From: Acidobacteriota bacterium
GTDB taxonomy: Bacteria > Acidobacteriota > Terriglobia > Terriglobales > Acidobacteriaceae
Direction of reading: 5' to 3'
Assembly (NCBI GenBank): GCA_021810815.1
Contig: JAJZHR010000100.1
Location: 1 to 7,799, forward strand
Length of the DNA: 7,799 nucleotides
Positions 6,378-7,799 of this stretch are shown here, in pieces; the first letter of the stretch is position 1, and each line of letters opens with the position of its first letter. Made by a program: the position numbers and the translations under genes. A model generated the notes under the pieces. That model did not search any database. It was not told the DNA's origin and saw nothing but the letters and a program-made list of their open reading frames with translations.

Positions 6378-7799
6378 CTAATCGTCGTCATCATCGTGTT
6401 TCTTGCTGCGCTGTTTTTGCCGCAATTGCACCGGCAACGGCTTTGATCCCATGGCGTCGCGCCAAAGGATCGCGTTCAGCGTCTGCGGATCCACGCGGTC
6501 CTCGTGCCGGAAGTCCATGCGGCTGGACTCCTTTGCCCCCGGGGCCGTCATCCTGTTCGCTCTATAGATCAGTCCGTTGTTGCGGTTGGTGTAATCGGCT
6601 GAGAACGCCGGCTGGTCGCCTGCTCCTGTGAAGACGGTGGAGATCAGCGGGGCGAAGGCGTCATTGTTGTTCATGGGCGGAACACCGAGCAGGTTCTCCA
6701 TGGTTCGCAGCACGCTGACGGTGGTGTAGAAGCGGCTGTCCACCAGCGGCGTCTGGTTGCGCGGAGAATATTTGCTGATGACCAGAGCGAGGCTGCGGTG
6801 CGCGTCCACGTGGTCCGCTCCGTTCTGCGCATCGTCTTCAAGGATGAAGAATGCCGTGTCGCTCCAGTAGGTGCTGTGCGAGATGGCGTCCACGGCGCGG
6901 CCAACGGAGAGATCGTTGTCCGCGATCGATGCCTTCGGGGAGGGCGAGCCTGCGCCCGTGCCGGCGGTGTGGTCGTTCGGTAGACGCAGCATCACGAATT
7001 GCGGCATGGTGTCGTGGCCCCTGGCGCGGTCGGCCTCCCATGTGCGAAGGTGGCGCAGGAAAACCTCGACGCGCAACTGGTCAGGGAAGCTGAGGTTGAA
7101 GTCGGGGTATTCCGGGGCGAAGTGGCCCACCAGCTCGGGCTTGGTCGCGGTGTTCGATACAAGCAGAGGGATGCGCCAGGGATACTTGCTGGTGCCTCCG
7201 CCATAGGCCTCGGGGATCGGCTCGCCGAGGCGGATGAAGTTGCGCGCGCACCCGGAAGCCTCCAGCTCCGGAGTCCCCATTTGCGGATTGCTCTGTGGCT
7301 TGTCGAGCGGCTTGCCCTGGGTTGTCTTGCCCTGGGTTGTTTTGTTTTGGGTCGGCTTGCTCTGGCTGGGCAGCAACGGCCCTCTTTCATTGCAGAACGT
7401 GCTGGATATGAATTCGCCGAAGTGGTAGAGGCTCTTGCCGTGCGCCGCCAGGTCGGTCCACAGGTAGCTGCTGGCCGGCTCGTCCACATCGGGAATGCCT
7501 TCGAGCAGGGGAGATCCGTTGGCGACCACGCCTTCATAGTCGTAGGTGCGCTGGCGGCCGCGATAGTCCTGCTGCCAGGTCTTTTCGTTGTAGTCGCTGG
7601 TGATGGCGGCGGTGGACCAGACGTGGCCATCGGCGGAGACTTCGGCCGAGTCGTAGAAGTTGTCCAGCACGCCGAACTGCAAGGCGAGGCGGTGCTGGTT
7701 CGGCGTGATCGCCGCGCCGTACATGGTCAGGCTCGGGTCGCCGTTGCCCACGGGCTTGCCGTCCACGCTGAGATCGCCAAAAACCTGGTCGTAGGTGCG
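6378..7799 (-). CDS. Phosphoesterase-family protein, C-terminal part (likely YVTN/YncE-phosphoesterase fusion)
   Basis: Open from the right window edge (RTYDQVFGDL) to TAG at 6378, giving 473 residues; the true start lies outside. It resembles the PF04185 phosphoesterase/acid-phosphatase-like family, often fused to an N-terminal YVTN beta-propeller; that propeller would be off-window. Visible family landmarks: RTYDQVFGDL at the edge, where the usual ENR(S/T) motif supplies the nucleophilic Ser/Thr; AEVSADGHVWS; TYDYEG; and EDDAQNGADHVDAHR (about 6795-6839), a metal-ligand-rich segment. Such enzymes hydrolyse phosphate esters, usually outside the cytoplasm; the substrate here is unknown. Two oddities: a Lys/Thr/Gln/Pro-rich insert coded by 15-bp tandem repeats (7312-7371) and a C-terminal KKHDDDDD tail. 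The GTG at 7766 is an internal codon, since the family motif continues upstream of it. The 144-base gap to the next gene shows no terminator. Confidence 0.87.
   Translation of the reverse strand, partial: RTYDQVFGDLSVDGKPVGNGDPSLTMYGAAITPNQHRLALQFGVLDNFYDSAEVSADGHVWSTAAITSDYNEKTWQQDYRGRQRTYDYEGVVANGSPLLEGIPDVDEPASSYLWTDLAAHGKSLYHFGEFISSTFCNERGPLLPSQSKPTQNKTTQGKTTQGKPLDKPQSNPQMGTPELEASGCARNFIRLGEPIPEAYGGGTSKYPWRIPLLVSNTATKPELVGHFAPEYPDFNLSFPDQLRVEVFLRHLRTWEADRARGHDTMPQFVMLRLPNDHTAGTGAGSPSPKASIADNDLSVGRAVDAISHSTYWSDTAFFILEDDAQNGADHVDAHRSLALVISKYSPRNQTPLVDSRFYTTVSVLRTMENLLGVPPMNNNDAFAPLISTVFTGAGDQPAFSADYTNRNNGLIYRANRMTAPGAKESSRMDFRHEDRVDPQTLNAILWRDAMGSKPLPVQLRQKQRSKKHDDDDD
7312..7371. repeat. 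In-frame 15-bp tandem repeat inside the phosphoesterase gene
   Basis: Four adjacent units on the plus strand start TTG: 7312-7326 and 7327-7341 differ at one base, while 7342-7356 and 7357-7371 are more diverged. Read on the coding (minus) strand they give pentapeptides of the type K-(T/P)-T-Q-(G/N), making a Lys/Thr/Gln-rich low-complexity insert. Confidence 0.88.

Overview
This is GC-rich bacterial DNA from a Gram-negative (diderm) organism. The genes present are hopanoid-type radical SAM, a periplasmic adaptor, a TolC-type outer-membrane channel, stand-alone QueF, and a YVTN/phosphoesterase-type protein. Protein wording, especially of HpnJ, QueF and the phosphoesterase, suggests Acidobacteriota (Acidobacteriaceae/Terriglobia-like). 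That placement is recognition from memory and was not tested by a search. No RNA gene, insertion sequence or CRISPR array was seen.

Layout, left half (1-5018, all minus strand, so transcription runs right to left): an HlyD/MacA-like adaptor (5018-3768), an exported TPR protein (3744-2686), a TolC-family outer-membrane factor (2544-1108, possibly starting at 2598) and the N-terminal 354 residues of the radical SAM protein HpnJ (1062 to the window edge). The gaps are short (23, 141 and 45 bases with the starts chosen here) and no convincing terminator was seen, so the four could form one transcript. The adaptor and channel imply a three-part export machine, but no inner-membrane pump (ABC, RND or MFS) lies between them. 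The next gene is instead a hopanoid-lipid modification enzyme.

Right half: after a 276-base divergent intergenic region with a 15-bp tandem repeat array comes queF (5295-5696, +), the preQ1-forming step of queuosine synthesis. It converges on a single-domain response regulator (6233-5847, -), and the convergent gap holds what looks like a decayed second copy of the regulator's C-terminal tail. The right edge is filled by the C-terminal 473 residues of a phosphoesterase-family protein (7799-6378, -) with an Asp5 tail and an internal pentapeptide repeat.

A cross-cutting pattern is short tandem or direct duplication of 15-bp units at four places: the TPR-tolC gap, the hlyD-queF gap, the queF stop codon, and inside the phosphoesterase gene. 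Two of these arrays share a related core word.
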